The position numbers and the translations under genes are program-made. Positions 1 through 11,799 of a stretch of DNA of 64,000 nt are shown here, piece by piece. The first letter of the stretch is position 1. Each line of letters begins with the position of its first letter. The stretch spans positions 8,329 to 72,328 of the forward strand of contig BDDD01005717.1 of assembly GCA_001972305.1 (NCBI GenBank), in the 5' to 3' direction. The notes below the pieces were generated by a model. It saw nothing but the letters and a program-made list of their open reading frames with translations, was not told the DNA's origin and searched no databases. Source of the DNA: Cephalotus follicularis (taxonomy: Eukaryota; Streptophyta; Magnoliopsida; Oxalidales; Cephalotaceae).

Positions 1-344
1 ATTCACGCATGTAGGCAGCTTTATTGCAGACCAAATGTATAATAAAGCAAGAAATAAATTATCCAAAAAAGATCCGAAAGCTAGGTCTATTCCCAAGCCT
101 ACTAGCATGCATAAGAAATTCAAATAAATATATCATATAAATATTCGAATAGACACGTAAATATTTCATTATTCGATGGCTTGTGATTTTGCGGCAAGCC
201 AAAATTAATGGTGACTCCCACTAGTTAGATTAAAATCTAGTTACCCTTATTGTAGTTTCCCACTAGATTAAATTTATGGTTCCACCATATAAAATTTTTA
301 AGTGAAAAATTAATGCAATTAAATATTAGTATTCCACCAATATT
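1..344. other. Non-coding AT-rich flank, probably Copia interior
   Basis: No coding signal is seen. This stretch was contiguous with 23118-23837 before a solo LTR inserted, because the same five bases (ATATT) end it at 340-344 and restart at 23118-23122. As a Copia-type primer-binding site in minus orientation follows at 23838, the stretch is inferred to be the non-coding interior of an old minus-strand Copia element. Low-complexity phrases such as CCCACTAG recur around 217-265. Confidence 0.4.
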
Positions 345-645
345 TGTCACACACCACTTTTTATTTAACACATGGTTAACCAATTAATACAGTATTTACC
401 AATAATTGAAAACTTTTAAACTTTGCAGGAAGCATTAAATAATAGCGAATTGTACAATCATAGCATACACATGTAGCCCATACTACATGCTTATGCTTTA
501 TACAACACAGAGTTATATATTATATATTGGCAATGTAATTATAACAAGGGGTGCGACTTAATTACAATTAAGACCTTAAAACAAAACCTTCAGCGTAAAC
601 TTCAACATGTCTTCAATTATCCTTGTCAATATGAATTTGTAGGTA

Positions 646-650
646 TTAGT
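646..650. repeat. Target-site duplication, left copy (Copia element at 651)
   Basis: TTAGT precedes the element and TTAGC follows it at 16274-16278. Four of five bases agree, which is acceptable for an old insertion and fits the 5-bp duplication of Copia integrases. Confidence 0.55.
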
Positions 651-2989
651 TGTTAGATTATGGTGTCCCTGCAAGCCACAAGGAGGCTGCATACATATGT
701 ATTTTACATATGACACACTCTTGAATCGTACATTCTTAGTTCCATTCGGGTTCTATTGTGCAAATTCAGTAAAGATTGGCATTTTGCTATATGTATTATC
801 CCAAACCGTCTCAATGGATCAGTTGATCCCCATGTCAACTGAATACCCATATAGCGCCCTGTCCATAAAAGGTTGGATCTTATGCCTGAGAGGTTATGAG
901 AATGAGATCCTTACTCTCTTGTGACAAAAGTTCCAAGTCATAGGTTCACTTTGGTAGGGCAGTTGATGAACCACAAAGACTTGCCATATTATGCTTACCC
1001 TCTTGTGTGTGAGGGATGGAACATCTCATTACCATTTGGGTTTTAACCTAAAGCTCATGCGAGGTTCGTGCAGAGGTATGACACTTAACCAACCCACCAT
1101 AGGTTATCTATTTGGAGAGTCAACACCTCTGTCAATAGAGTTCCTATTATCTCGGTGGTATTTAGTCAATGGTGAATAGTAGATCATACGTGATTTACGT
1201 TGTATCCTTAGACCTGGGCGGCTCGCATGCGTTGTGTAGTAACCGCCTTGCTTTGATTTTTGCCTTTTCCAGCACTAGCCATGTGCTGGCAAAATGTTTT
1301 CTTTGGGCCTTGTGGGAGCTGCATTGAGATGTATGGGCGAGTGCGCAAGATGAGATCGTCTTACCCGTGTTGAGGGTTATTGGCTCTATAACATCTATGA
1401 TCGTTGATGACTTAAAGTCCCAGCCGGGCACTGGGAGATTGGGAATGAGTGGTTTCCTAGGATATCTCCCATAGTCTTAGTGTGTTCATAGAATTATAGT
1501 TATCGCAGTTTTACGTTGGAGTGACATTATTAAAAACCCTAGTCTGAGGTTGGAGCTGAGATGATGAGGGATACGTGGCACACAAATCGATGACAGTGAT
1601 AAAGCACTGAGGAACCGGCTAACGATTGATAGACGTGGTACTTTTTGGTCCACAGATCCGGGGGTGATTATAGATCACACCAGAGCTATTAATTGGATAG
1701 TCGTACTAGAACATAGGAATGTTCTGGGAAATTTATCATCCTACTGGAATTCCACCGGCCTTTCGGGACCTGCCTGATTATTGGAAAAGTGATGCATGCT
1801 GCATACGTGCTCGCTTGGTGGTAAATCTAGTTTTTAACTAGTATATATTAATTTGACATTTGTGGTTTGTTTCTCACTCCACAAATTGTCTTATTGACAT
1901 ATAAAGAGGATTTAAAGCCGGAGCATGATTTAATTTTAATTAAATCAAATAAAGAGAGAGTCTTTATTTAATATAGGGAGAAGCATTATAACAATGGTGA
2001 AAAACGAGACAAGAAAAACAAAAATTTTAACTTAAGCAAATTTTTTTTCTCGCGCCCGGCTGTGCGGGTTTGAGAGAGAGTTTGTACGCTTTGTGCGCAG
2101 TGCGCCTGAGGCGCGCGTTTCGGCTTTAGATGAAGACGGTGCTTCATGCAGGTGGCCGGGAGAAGGCGAGCGTCCTTCCACGGTAAGCCTGTTCCCCTCT
2201 TTCTCCCATTTTCTCCTTCTTTCTCTCCCTGGCGGCAATTGCCATTTTTTGCCGTTTTTACTCTTGACGTCTCTTACCACCGCTGATGATCGCAATGGGT
2301 GGAGCCAATCAATGGCTCTATCCATTTTGATTCTAGTTTAGGCGTTTTCCATTTGTGTTTTGGCCGTTTTGGGTATGCTGAGTCGACTCTATCGAGTTGA
2401 CGCGTTGGCCACTTTGACTTGGTGTTCCGCGCCGAGTTACGGCGGGTCTGGGGTGTAGGTGCTTAGATGGGCTTATTGGGGTTCGGATATGGCGAGGCCA
2501 GTCCATGGAGAGGTTGAACCGGACCGCTGAGTCTAACTCAGCGAGTCACAGTCGCTGCCGGCTATGTCAGGTTATTCCAGGGCGCTTCTCACCGAGTCTC
2601 GGTCGGATATGGGTAGATCAGCTATTCTGGAGTCCGTATCTTGGTTGGTGTTCTGACAGGTTGGTCAGAATTTGGCAGCGGTCTGGTGATGGGATGTGGA
2701 CGCTGCAAGCACGTAGCGGCAAAGTCATGGAGCCTCCAATGTTGGTTTGGTTGCTTCCCTTTTGCGTTTATGATAACCGATGTGTTTTTCAATTTGTATA
2801 TTAATTGGTATGCTTGTTTTTCTCTTATTTTGATTGTTAATTAAACGGAGATCCTTGGCCTATTGTTTATGGTAGTAAGATGTTAGTGTGAACCTTGACT
2901 TGCAGTCTTGGTGGTTTTGAAAAATTAAAATTCTACACACTAGCATCCTAGACCCAAAATCGACCGGGTTTCCTCCCAGGTTTCCAACA
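651..2989 (+). repeat. 5' LTR of the Copia element
   Basis: Begins TGTTAGATTATGG and ends TTTCCAACA. It aligns along its whole length to 13941-16273. The segment around 1190-1790 also aligns in reverse orientation to 27560-28190, showing another copy of the same LTR family. A GTCGAC palindrome pair (GAGTCGACTC followed by a GTTGACGCG arm) lies at 2381-2405. Open frames predicted here are not genes. Confidence 0.85.
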
Positions 2990-2991
2990 AG

Positions 2992-3003
2992 TGGTATCCG
3001 AGC
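2992..3003 (+). promoter_or_regulatory. Primer-binding site of the Copia element
   Basis: TGGTATCCGAGC, two bases after the 5' LTR, is complementary to the 3' end of plant initiator-Met tRNA apart from slight divergence. It fixes the plus orientation. Confidence 0.75.
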
Positions 3004-3048
3004 GATCCGTTTTAATTTCAATTGGACTTTAATTTCAGTTTTGGTGGC

Positions 3049-3928
3049 TGTTGATACAGAAATCCTTCCCTCAATAGTATCCTAAGTGGAGGACTTTGAT
3101 TTGTTAAGAGAAATGCTCGAAAGGTATGCCTCAGAAGAAGAGGTTGATCGGAAATCCCTGCACAATGTAGGAAACTCGTTGAAGGTCGAGGAGGTTGTTC
3201 TCCCGGGGACACTCCGACGCTCAAGTTAGACAATGCACAGAGGCTTCAAGGTTCTTTAGAGTATAAAAATAGCTGACCTTTGTTATGACTTTGAAAATGG
3301 TATTTATAGTGCAGGATTGTAACTGTCTGAGTGTGTAATGCGGAGGTGACTGTTGTGCCCCTAAGGAAATGTCGAGGATCTTGGGCCATTTCCCTGATTC
3401 TCCGCCTGATTGTATGCCAGTACGTTCAACATATCTTATCTTTCTATATTTGCAAAGATGAATCCCTGGAGTGTAGGCTGATTTCACGGCCTCATTCCAG
3501 AACTGAAGAAGAGGTCCTCAGCAACAGTGTTGCCGAGGACGCGACCCTTTGTAATTCTGCCGAGGAGGTGAGCCCCTTGCTTCTCGTTTGCTTCAAGGTC
3601 CTCCACGTCAAGAGTTTCTCCAATGTTCTTGTACTTGAACCGTGTGGTCCTCTGCGATGTTGCAAAGGAAGGGATCCTCTGCCACCCTTCCGAGGACCTT
3701 CGCTGTGGTCTTCTGCAAGGGTGTCATAAGGCTTGTCCTCGGCCATGCTGCCCAGAAGGATCTCCGCGGTCCTCTGCAATTCTGCTGAGGACCTCTACTC
3801 CTTCCTTGGGAAAACCACCAATTCTCTTATGATCAGTATCTCAACAGACTTTTATGTACCTGGATACTTGGCTACATCCGTGGGGGACACTTGTAGTTTT
3901 AAGTGAAGATAGGTTTTTCCCCACATCA
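3049..3928 (-). repeat. 3' LTR of the Tat-type element
   Basis: Plus-strand ends are TGTTGATACAG and CCACATCA, giving TG...CA termini, with the polypurine tract just outside at 3929-3940. Length is about 880 bases. It carries several copies of a CCGAGGAC core in both orientations (around 3530, 3690, 3735, 3783), a motif also frequent in the gypsy LTR at 53769-59007. Confidence 0.65.
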
Positions 3929-3940
3929 TATGCCCCCCCT
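3929..3940 (-). promoter_or_regulatory. Polypurine tract of the Tat-type element
   Basis: On the minus strand AGGGGGGCA lies directly before the LTR start TGATGTGGGG. This primes plus-strand DNA synthesis in LTR elements. Confidence 0.65.
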
Positions 3941-4388
3941 GGTCCTTCTTCTCTGGTCCTGGCAGAGGAGGAGGAGCATAGTTGAGAGTTAAGACTCGGG
4001 CAGACCTCCTTCTCGTAACCTTCAGTCTTAGTTAACTACCTTAATCAGGCCCCATTGGACCTTCCTCAGTTTAAAGGACTTGCATTCCTGGACCGAACCC
4101 AAAAGTATTAAGAGGTGTATAGGGCACGATTTACAACTGGAAAGCTCTGTGCATTTCCCGCCATCGCCTCTTCGTTTCCCGCGTCTGAGTTGACGGCTCA
4201 TTTCTCCGCCATTGGATCTGTGTGGTTCGGAGGGCTAGGATCAAAGCTTCAAGTCTTTAAAAGGTAACTTCCCCACCAAGAAAAACTCTTCACCTTCTTG
4301 ATTTCCTAACTTCGTCTTCTCGCTGAGAGCTTCACAGATTTATAGTGCCTTCCACCCTCGTCTCACTACTTTTTCGTTAAGATCTTTG

Positions 4389-4459
4389 GTAAGTGCCTAT
4401 CGTCTTCTTTGTTTTTCCAAGTTAATCTAGGGTTGCCTTTGCTTCTTTCCCTTACATAG
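4389..4459 (+). other. Probable intron in the leader of the antisense ORF
   Basis: GTAAGTGC at the left and a pyrimidine-rich stretch ending TTACATAG at the right; the ATG at 4460 follows directly. It looks like a plant GT-AG intron just before the start codon. Inferred from sequence only. Confidence 0.45.
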
Positions 4460-6778
4460 ATGGCTAGGACCAAGTAGACTAGTAGGCTATCTCTCCCCCT
4501 GGATGTCGAACCTTTGGTCATGGTGGTTTCTACTATCGAAAAACCCCTCAACTCCGAGGGTAGTATGGGGGCTCCAGTGGGTGACCCTGTTGCTCCCACC
4601 ACTGAGGCTGACCCCAAAGCATCGGAAAGTTGCTTCAGGATCAGTACCCTCTCTCGTAGGGATGTTAAGAATCTTATTCAGAAATACAATTTTCCTGATG
4701 GGCTGAAATTCAGCCTTCCCTCGAATCCTCGGATGGTCACGAAGAGTAGAGAAGGGATCTTCGTGGTTTTTGAGGGTGCTCTTTCTCACGGACTGAGAGT
4801 CTCGGTACCCTCCTTTTGCCATCTCAGTTCTGGAGAGTTTTTGTCTTCATCCTTCTCTTCTCCAACCTTAGTCTTGGAGCTTTATCATAGGCTTTCTGGT
4901 TAAATGTCTAGATTCAGAGGTGAATGCAACAATGGGACTGTTTAAAGGGTTCCACGTCATCTCGTCCTCACAGGAGGGGCGAGGGTATTTTTTCAAGTCT
5001 CGTTCCGGTACAAAAAAGCTTCTTTTGAACCCTACCAAGTCCATCAAAAACTGGAGGAAGAGGTAATTCCTGATAAAGAACTTCGAAGGGTTCACTCCCT
5101 CTGTCTGGCGTGACTCCATAGAAACTCCTCCTCTCAACAAGAGGTCCCACTTGACCTCGGCAGAGAAAGTAGACCTTAGTAAACTCATGGCCCTGGAGCC
5201 CGAGGAGGTGAATTCTACTGTGAAAGAGGAACGCTTGCTTCATGTTAGGATGAGTATGGTCCCCAGCGGGGAGTCGCTCTCGGATGAAGCCGAGGACACC
5301 TCAGAGGGTGAGGGAGTCCCAGATAGATCCATGCCCTAAGAGTCAGGGGAAGCTGTATAATGCATTTGTCTCCTCCAGTTTTAGTTTTTTATACTTCTTG
5401 CATGTTGTTGTTCTTTTGACCTCTTCCCTTTTTATGTAGCAATGGCTTATCGGCGTGATTTTGGTGCCATCTTTAACCCCACCAAGATAGTGAAGTCTTC
5501 GTCTACTGAAGGATCCAAACAAAAGCAGAAGTCCGCCATGGAGGGGGCCAAGCAGAAGGAAAAAGATGCTGCCGAGGGGGCTAGGCAGAGAGCGAAGGCT
5601 GCTGCCGAGGGGGCCAAGCAGATGAAAAAGGCTTCTATTGCGACAAAGGAGAAGGGAACCAAGTGTCCTGCTGGGGGACGTTCCTCTGGCATTCCTCTTA
5701 TGCCTCCGAGCAAGAAAGGGAAGTATGTATCAGAGGTCGAGGTCGAGTCTGCTCTTGGCAGGACTTCTCATAGTCCCATTATCTTGCCTCCTCCTCGGGA
5801 CGTAGAGAAAATGATAGAGGAGATGGAGGTGGTGGGGAATGAGACCACAAGCTTGGACAACCGCGGGGTCCCTCTTTCTCTCAGCTCTTTGTGCCTCTTT
5901 CCGGACGAGATCATGGTGAGGAAAGACTGGACAAACGAAGATTTGATCCATAACTCCCTGTAGAGTCATTTCAAGGTAAGATGTATCTTATTCTCTTATT
6001 CTTTCCATTTTTCTTCTCACTTTTGCGTCTTTCTTGCAGGCTTTATATGACCATCACATCATGGTTGAGAACTTCTCAGTCATCCTTGAGAGGTATGACA
6101 AAGTGAGGGAGGAGCTGATGGTGGAAATGAAGACCTCGCGCTTGGCCAAGGCTCAGCTTGAGGAGGTAATCAAGGCCCATGAGTCTGTTGATGAAGAGAA
6201 GAAAAAGCCCTCAAAGAGAGGGAACAAATTATGAAGGACCTCTCCAGAGTCAGTGACCAGTATCGAGCGTTGGAAAAGAAGCTCGAGGACTCCCGCAAGG
6301 GATAGGAGGCATAGCGGGCCAAGGAAGTGGAGGATGCCTTGTAGAATTTAGCTCCTCGGACGAGTTCCAGTGCCTGATGGAGGCTTCAGTGGAGGACTAT
6401 AAGGCTTCGGAAGCTTTTGCCGATGACGTGTTTAAAGAATCTTCCGAGTTCTATCACCGGGGTTTTTATACTTGCAGAAACTGGGTCTCCACTCTTCATC
6501 CAGAATTTCCCTTGGGCGAGGTCAAATACTGCTCGGCTACCAAGGCCTTCGACTATTATCCCGAGGGTTATGAGGTAGAGGAAGTGGAAGTCGAGGAAGC
6601 CTTGGGAGAAAAAACTGATGGAGCCGAGGTTGTGGCCATTCTTACCTCGGATCCTGGGGTAGGCTCTTCATCTTCAGTGCCCCACCCGGAGTTTAGCATC
6701 CTTCGACCTCCTGAGGCTGGTCCCTTTGTTCCTCCTCCTCCAGAGGATGATCCTTTAAACAGTGCTCCTGCCGCTTAA
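4460..6778 (+). CDS. Antisense accessory ORF (aORF) of the Tat-type element
   Basis: Runs opposite to the element's pol. The first part (about 4510-4900) has a conserved block (LSRRDVKNLIQKYN..., then FVVFEGALSHGLRVSVPSF) that I recognise as the putative gypsy-type transposase domain (Pfam PF04195 type) common in plant genomes. The middle (5442-5960) encodes tandem repeats of about 12 residues of the form EGAKQKEK, rich in Lys, Ala and Glu, probably helical. The last part (6034-6778) has a coiled-coil-like stretch and an acidic tail with Pro-rich end. GT-AG introns appear to separate parts. Function is unknown; similar ORFs are typical of Tat elements. Several segments are interrupted, so this copy is probably not functional. 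Confidence 0.5.
5976..6039 (+). other. Probable 64-base intron in the antisense ORF
   Basis: AAG|GTAAGA donor, U-rich body, and TTCTTGCAG|G acceptor: a near-perfect plant GT-AG intron. It supports the antisense ORF being a spliced transcription unit of its own. Confidence 0.55.
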
Positions 6779-7106
6779 TCCTCTGCTTGTAATAGTCTTC
6801 CAGGTATTTTGTGTTTTTCCTGCTCTGCTTTTCAATTGTAATAGACTTTTGCCTTTCAAGAACTTGTAAACTTCAAGTATGAATGAGAATTGAGCCTTTC
6901 AGTATCCTCGGATCTTGTCATTACATTTTTGCACCTTATGCTTAAGCTCTGTATACATGTACGTTCACAATTCCCTTAGGAATTTTAGTCTATCTTATAG
7001 ACTTCCCATCTTGTGGTCTCCTTAGGACACCTCATTTGAGAGACGCCTAGGAGGTAGGACTTAGCATTTATGAGTTATGTTATGTTCGTAGACTAAGTTG
7101 GTGGTC

Positions 7107-7317
7107 TGCTCGGACAAGTTCCTATGGGTTTGCCGAGTAGGATTTTTTTTTGGTCCATTGTGTTTTGGAACAGGTCGTCTGAGCTTGCAGTCCTCATGGG
7201 GACACTTGTTTCAAAGTGCTCAGTACAACGAACTTGATCGTTGCGAGTTCCTATGGGTTCGCCTTTCAAGACACGAAGTGGGTTTGGTCGGACAAGTTCC
7301 TATGGGTTTGCCGACCA
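7107..7317 (+). repeat. Three hairpins with a shared loop sequence
   Basis: The phrase GTTCCTATGGGTT recurs three times. At 7107-7139 and 7285-7317 it sits in an identical 19-base loop closed by 7-bp stems of different sequence (TGCTCGG/CCGAGTA and TGGTCGG/CCGACCA). A third, shorter one at 7243-7262 has a GCGA/TCGC stem. They lie in the spacer between the antisense ORF and the pol end of the Tat-type element. Confidence 0.6.
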
Positions 7318-7383
7318 GTGTTTGCTCCCTGTGGATTCTTAATGCTTCCTTGGAAGTCTTTTGCATTTGTGGTTTCAGATCCT

Positions 7384-7512
7384 CCTCCGACGGAGTCTTT
7401 TTTGCTCCTGTGAAGGAGTCCTTTTTTCTCCTCTGAAGGAGTCTTTTTTACTCCTCTGAAGGAGTCTTTTGGGGACTCCTCAGAAGGAGTCTTTGGGGGC
7501 TCCTCGGAAGGT
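7384..7512 (+). repeat. Tandem repeat of six small hairpins
   Basis: About six units of 22-24 bases, each with CTCCT...AAGGAGTC arms able to pair (for example GACTCCTCAGAAGGAGTC at about 7474), separated by runs of T or G. Located in the spacer of the Tat-type element, after the antisense ORF. Confidence 0.65.
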
Positions 7513-7899
7513 AGTGACCTTGGTCTGTTTCTAGACCCCGGCTTGCGTTTGTTCTCCCTCAGGAGCTAGTCTTTGTAAGAGAACTTAGAAAGCTTTGGAC
7601 TTGTATCAGGATGTACTCTGAATGCCCCCTTGGGAGCATGGTCAGACATGCTTGAAGTAAAGTTTCTTGATTGAGGGAGTTGATCGGTGGCTGTTTAGAG
7701 GTTTGAGGACATGAACATTGGACCTCCGGTCCCTTGCAAACTCGAAACTATGATATTGAACAAGTATTTTTGAAAAATTCTGTTTCATTGATTATTTGAT
7801 TTGAACAACTTACAAAGTTTACTAATAGTACTTCCTCAGATGCTCGGCGTTCCAAGGTCTAGCAATCTCCTTACCCCCCAGAGTTTTGAGTTTGAACGT

Positions 7900-9135
7900 T
7901 CCGGGGAGGAGGACTCTCTTGATCTTTTATGGTCCTTCCCATGTGGGTGCTAGCTTTCCTTTGGTACCGGTTGGATCTGAAATTGCTGAGTTGCGCAGTA
8001 CATGATCTCCTTGCCTTAGTGGTCTGGGGCTTACCCTTTTGTTGTAGTAACAGCTCACCCTCGGCTGGTAGGCAGCAACTTTGATGGCTGCCTTATCTCT
8101 GAGCTCCTCCACTAGATCGAGGATGCATCTAAGTCCTTCTCCATTGTTGTCTTCAGTGAAGTGTACAACTCTTGGTGATTGTATCCCAATCTCTATTGCT
8201 ATCATGGCTTCAACTCTGAAACATAGACTGTATGGGGACTCACCAGTCGTGGTCCAAGGAGTGGTTCTATATGCCCAAAGCACACTGTGTAGCTCCTCTG
8301 TCCATCTTCCCTTGCTGGCTTCAAGGCACTTCTTCAAGCCCGAGATGATTTCTCTATTGATTACCTCGGCTTGACCATTGCTCTGGGGGTAGGCTACTGA
8401 GGCGAGCCAATGTTCTATCTTCCACTCCTTGCAAAAATCGTGGACAGCCTAGCAATCAAATTGTTTACCATTGTCCGAGACTATTGTCCTCGGGACTCTG
8501 AATCTATAGATAATGGATTTCCATACAAAGCTCTCCGTGTTTGCTTATGAGATGGTGGCCAGGGGCTCCGTTTCCACCCACTTGGTGAAGTAATCCACTG
8601 CTACAATGAGAAATTTCCTTTGGCCGGTTGCCACAGGTAGTGGTCCGACAAAGTCCATCCCCCATTGTACAAAGGGCCAAGGGGCCGTGATAGAGGTCAG
8701 AGGTTGAGAAGGTCTTCTGCTTATGTTTGCGTTCCGCTGACACTTGTCAGATTTCCTTACAAAGTCCATGGCATCTTAGGGCATGGTCGACCAGAAGTAG
8801 CCCTGCCTCAAGAGATTGTGGGATATGGTTTTGCCCCCAGTGTGGTTGCCACATATGCCTTCATGGACTTCCCTAATAGCATAATCATCCTTGAAGGGAG
8901 TCAAGTATCTCAACCAAGGATAAGAGAAGGACCTTTTGTAGAGGATCCCATCACGAAGCTGAAATCTGTTTGATCTGTACACCAGTTTTCTTGCCTCTGC
9001 TGGGTCCTCAGGCAAAATTCCATTCCTCAGCCAATTGATGAAAGGGGTCATCCAATTTGGCTCTTGTGGTACGTCAATGTACATCACATATACTTCAGAG
9101 ATGGTGGGCATGTCCAGGTAATCTACTAGCACGGT
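7900..9135 (-). pseudogene. Integrase region of the Tat-type element
   Basis: Conserved features on the minus strand include the zinc-binding N-terminus (EVHEGICGNH, about 8800-8860), the catalytic core start (GMDFVGPLPVATGQRKFLIV, then VDYFTKWVE at about 8560-8660), and the C-terminal region (WAYRTTPWTTTGESPYSL at about 8200-8290). The FTKWVExEPLATI signature is typical of Tat-lineage integrases. Broken, several breaks. Confidence 0.7.
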
Positions 9136-9279
9136 TTTGTTCTTCTCAAGTTCCTCTGTCGTGGCCAGTTTTGACAGTTGGTCTGCTCGGGCATTCTATG
9201 CTCCTGGTACCCTTAGAAGTCTTAGAACTTCGAAGACTGACTTCAAACTTTGAAAGTGTGACAAATACTTGGCCATTGA

Positions 9280-9525
9280 GTCTTCTCAGGTTTCGTACTC
9301 TCCACTTGCCAAGCCAACCACTAGCTTAGAATCACTGAAGGCTTCTATATTTTGTACCTCCAAGTGCTTTGCACTTGTCAGCCCGGCTATCAGAGCTTCC
9401 CACTCAGCTTCGTTGTTTGTAGCTTTAAATCCGAACCTTAGAGCGTACTCCAATGTCCAACCATCTGGGCTTGTTACTACCAATCCAACAAAGTCGGCAG
9501 ACTTGTGGGAGGTTTTAAACAATCT
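9280..9525 (-). pseudogene. RNase H region of the Tat-type element
   Basis: The encoded block VTSPDGWTLEYALRFGF..TNNEAEWEALIAGL with SDSKLVVG matches the archaeal-type RNase H extra domain found in Tat elements. The element-like sequence ends here. Confidence 0.65.
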
Positions 9526-10800
9526 AGTGGGATGTTTGCTGGAATATCAGAAATTGAAATTATTTTGATTGGTCATCGGATATTGAAATTTCTTGTGCTT
9601 ATTTAAAGTCTATAGTGGAAGTAGATTTTAAATGTCTTATGCATGATGGTTGGCTATGGGACTGGACCTAGCTTTTCATTTCTTTTGTGGATGGTTTAAT
9701 GTGCTTTATTAACTTGTGCTTTATTTGGTCTGTAATAAGGTTTCCTGCGTGCACCATTGATTCCTTATTTGTATTATTCTCTCTCTCCCTCCAATTTGTA
9801 TTCTATTCATTATTTTTTAAATGTATTTGGTAATTTCGTTTTGTAAACAAATAAGAGAGGAATTACAAAGGAGCTTGTAGAGGAAGATCAAGGAAGTTAC
9901 AAGACCCAGTGAAGGCCATGTATGCATGGTGCATTTTGTAATAAAGTAGTTTAAATAGTTCACATAGGAGATCATGTGATCACTTATACATTTAGCCCCT
10001 GGCCATACCATTTGTATTTCTAAGTGGGAAATAGGTTGCATGAGATGGATATTTTGTTCTTCCTAACAAATCAAAACACGTCAAGCTTGCAAAGCCGTCC
10101 AAATGGATTGGAAGATAATTAAAAATATCTAAAACGGCTTTGGTAAATATATAAAATTTGATGAGGCCAAAATTCCTCCAAACTTGTGAAATAATAAGTC
10201 ATAAGCTGTGGGGCATATGGCTGCCCCGTCGTTGGCCTTCCATGATCATCGTTGAATGGTGTAGACATATTGGGGATAGCAGTGCCACAGCAGAAATCCC
10301 CCGTATGACCATTTCTATTCAATTTCAGTGTGAGGTGCACTGGAAGGAAATAGCTATGTTTTGGTACTCTGACAGGCCACAATGTGTCGGTGTCAAAACG
10401 GGTTTACTTCTTTAAGGTTTGTGGGTCTGACTTATACCAAGCTCATACTATGGGCACAGCCACAGCTGTGGATTGTATGGGCCGTGAGGCCAAATCTTGT
10501 ATCGGATCTTACACTAAGGGCAAGAGGTCGTAATGTAAATTGGCGCTCGCGCCTACTTATTCAGGTATTATGGTTTGCACGGCCAAAGTCAGGAACATAG
10601 TATGCTTGATAGATTCTGATCCCTACTAGGAAGCGGGAGGCTTCCCGAATTCAACGTGGGGGTGTGGGATACAATTAGAATTGTGGGAGGAGCCATAATT
10701 ATCACAGACCAAGGGTTATGGTAATAACATAACTGGAATGATCTGTTAATATTCTCTATCTCTTTCCTCTTATAGGTTGCTAGTTTTCACATACTTGATA
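9526..10800. other. Unassigned stretch inside the old Copia element
   Basis: AT-rich, with a pyrimidine-rich stretch near 9780-9800. I recognise no coding region or element ends. It may be decayed leader or gag of the Copia element or a captured flank of the Tat fragment. Confidence 0.3.
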
Positions 10801-11650
10801 AATTACTCAAATGCCAGACAACACAAACTTTTTAAAACACATTTGGACACCTGAACTTGAACATTCTAATTTCATTGAATGGAAATGCGTTTAGCATATC
10901 ATTCTCACGAGCATGAGAGCCACTCATGTCATGACTGAGATAACCCCGAGCTTGTGAACGATGCATCTGACCATCACAAGGCCATAGGGGCAAAGTAATG
11001 GTACGATGATTACCAAGCTCGTAGCCTAGCAGTTGTTGACATGCTGCAACAATTTCACGTGTAAGGTTATGCACTCACAGACCTTGTGTACCATGCTTAC
11101 ACAACTTGAGGAGTTGTATGGCACCCAGTCGAGGACTATAAAGGTGGATTTTTGACCAACAGAGGTCAAGATCATCTGTGATGCCTCGATTTCCTACTTG
11201 AATAATCTCAAGGGGAGATAGATCAAGTGAATCTAAGTTCCAAGGGTGAAAACCCAAGGAAGAGGTAGTTTATGCAAAGGGGATTCCATTCTAGAAAGCA
11301 TCAAAAGTTTTATATGGAGTTTTCCTAGTTCCATTGTGGGAAGCTAAGGCATTTGGAAGAGAATGTAATGTGTTCCTATAGTCCAAAGTTGGAGATGCCT
11401 TGTGGTAAGGCACTTCCATGTCTTAATCTAGCTTATAATGTAAGTTCAACTTGGGTAAAGGATCTGGGTTGTGAGACTAACATTTATAACTCTTTGCAGT
11501 AGCTAAGAGATGCTAGACAGTTTAGAGAGATGGTAAAAGGATTAGCGTCATGGTGATGAATAGAGAATTCACACATGTGTTATTGGCGTTTTTGAATTGT
11601 AAAATTTTGTACATGGAAATGTATTTAAGACACGATCTCTGTGTAAAAAG
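10800..11650 (+). pseudogene. Gag tail and protease remains of the Copia element
   Basis: Around 11320-11370 is a zinc-knuckle-like block (CFHCGK..H..); around 11460-11520 is a block resembling the Copia protease start followed by the QGLRxSR phrase. Strongly decayed; identity rests on order and short matches. Confidence 0.45.
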
Positions 11651-11799
11651 AACATTTCAATGTTCTAGTTAGTGCAAGAGGCACATGGACTAAATAGATC
11701 TACGTCTTATATAATTACCATTATAATAACAATTCAAGGAACTAATATTAAAAGTCTATGAGAATGGTAAGGCCCATTATGTCTTTTATACATCTTCCA

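Larger units (their letters stand above)
3049..9525 (-). mobile_element. Tat-type Ty3/gypsy fragment (3' part) with antisense ORF
   Basis: Read on the minus strand this has RNase H, integrase, a long spacer carrying an opposite-strand ORF, a polypurine tract, and a 3' LTR at 3049-3928. This layout, with an extra antisense ORF between pol and the 3' LTR, is known for the Tat lineage (Ogre, Grande, Retand). Only the 3' part is present: no gag, protease, reverse transcriptase or 5' LTR is seen, and element-like sequence stops near 9525. It is broken, with several breaks in pol. It lies inside the Copia element, about 45 bases after that element's primer-binding site. Confidence 0.75.

Noticed and set aside
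2032-2341. Opposed frames of 80-100 codons, echoed at 15253-15610
   Set aside because: LTR sequence of the old Copia element; overlapping frames on both strands reflect GC-rich composition.
9526-10800. Possible host gene remnant inside the old Copia element
   Set aside because: Only short frames on both strands, no recognisable domain, no splice pattern.
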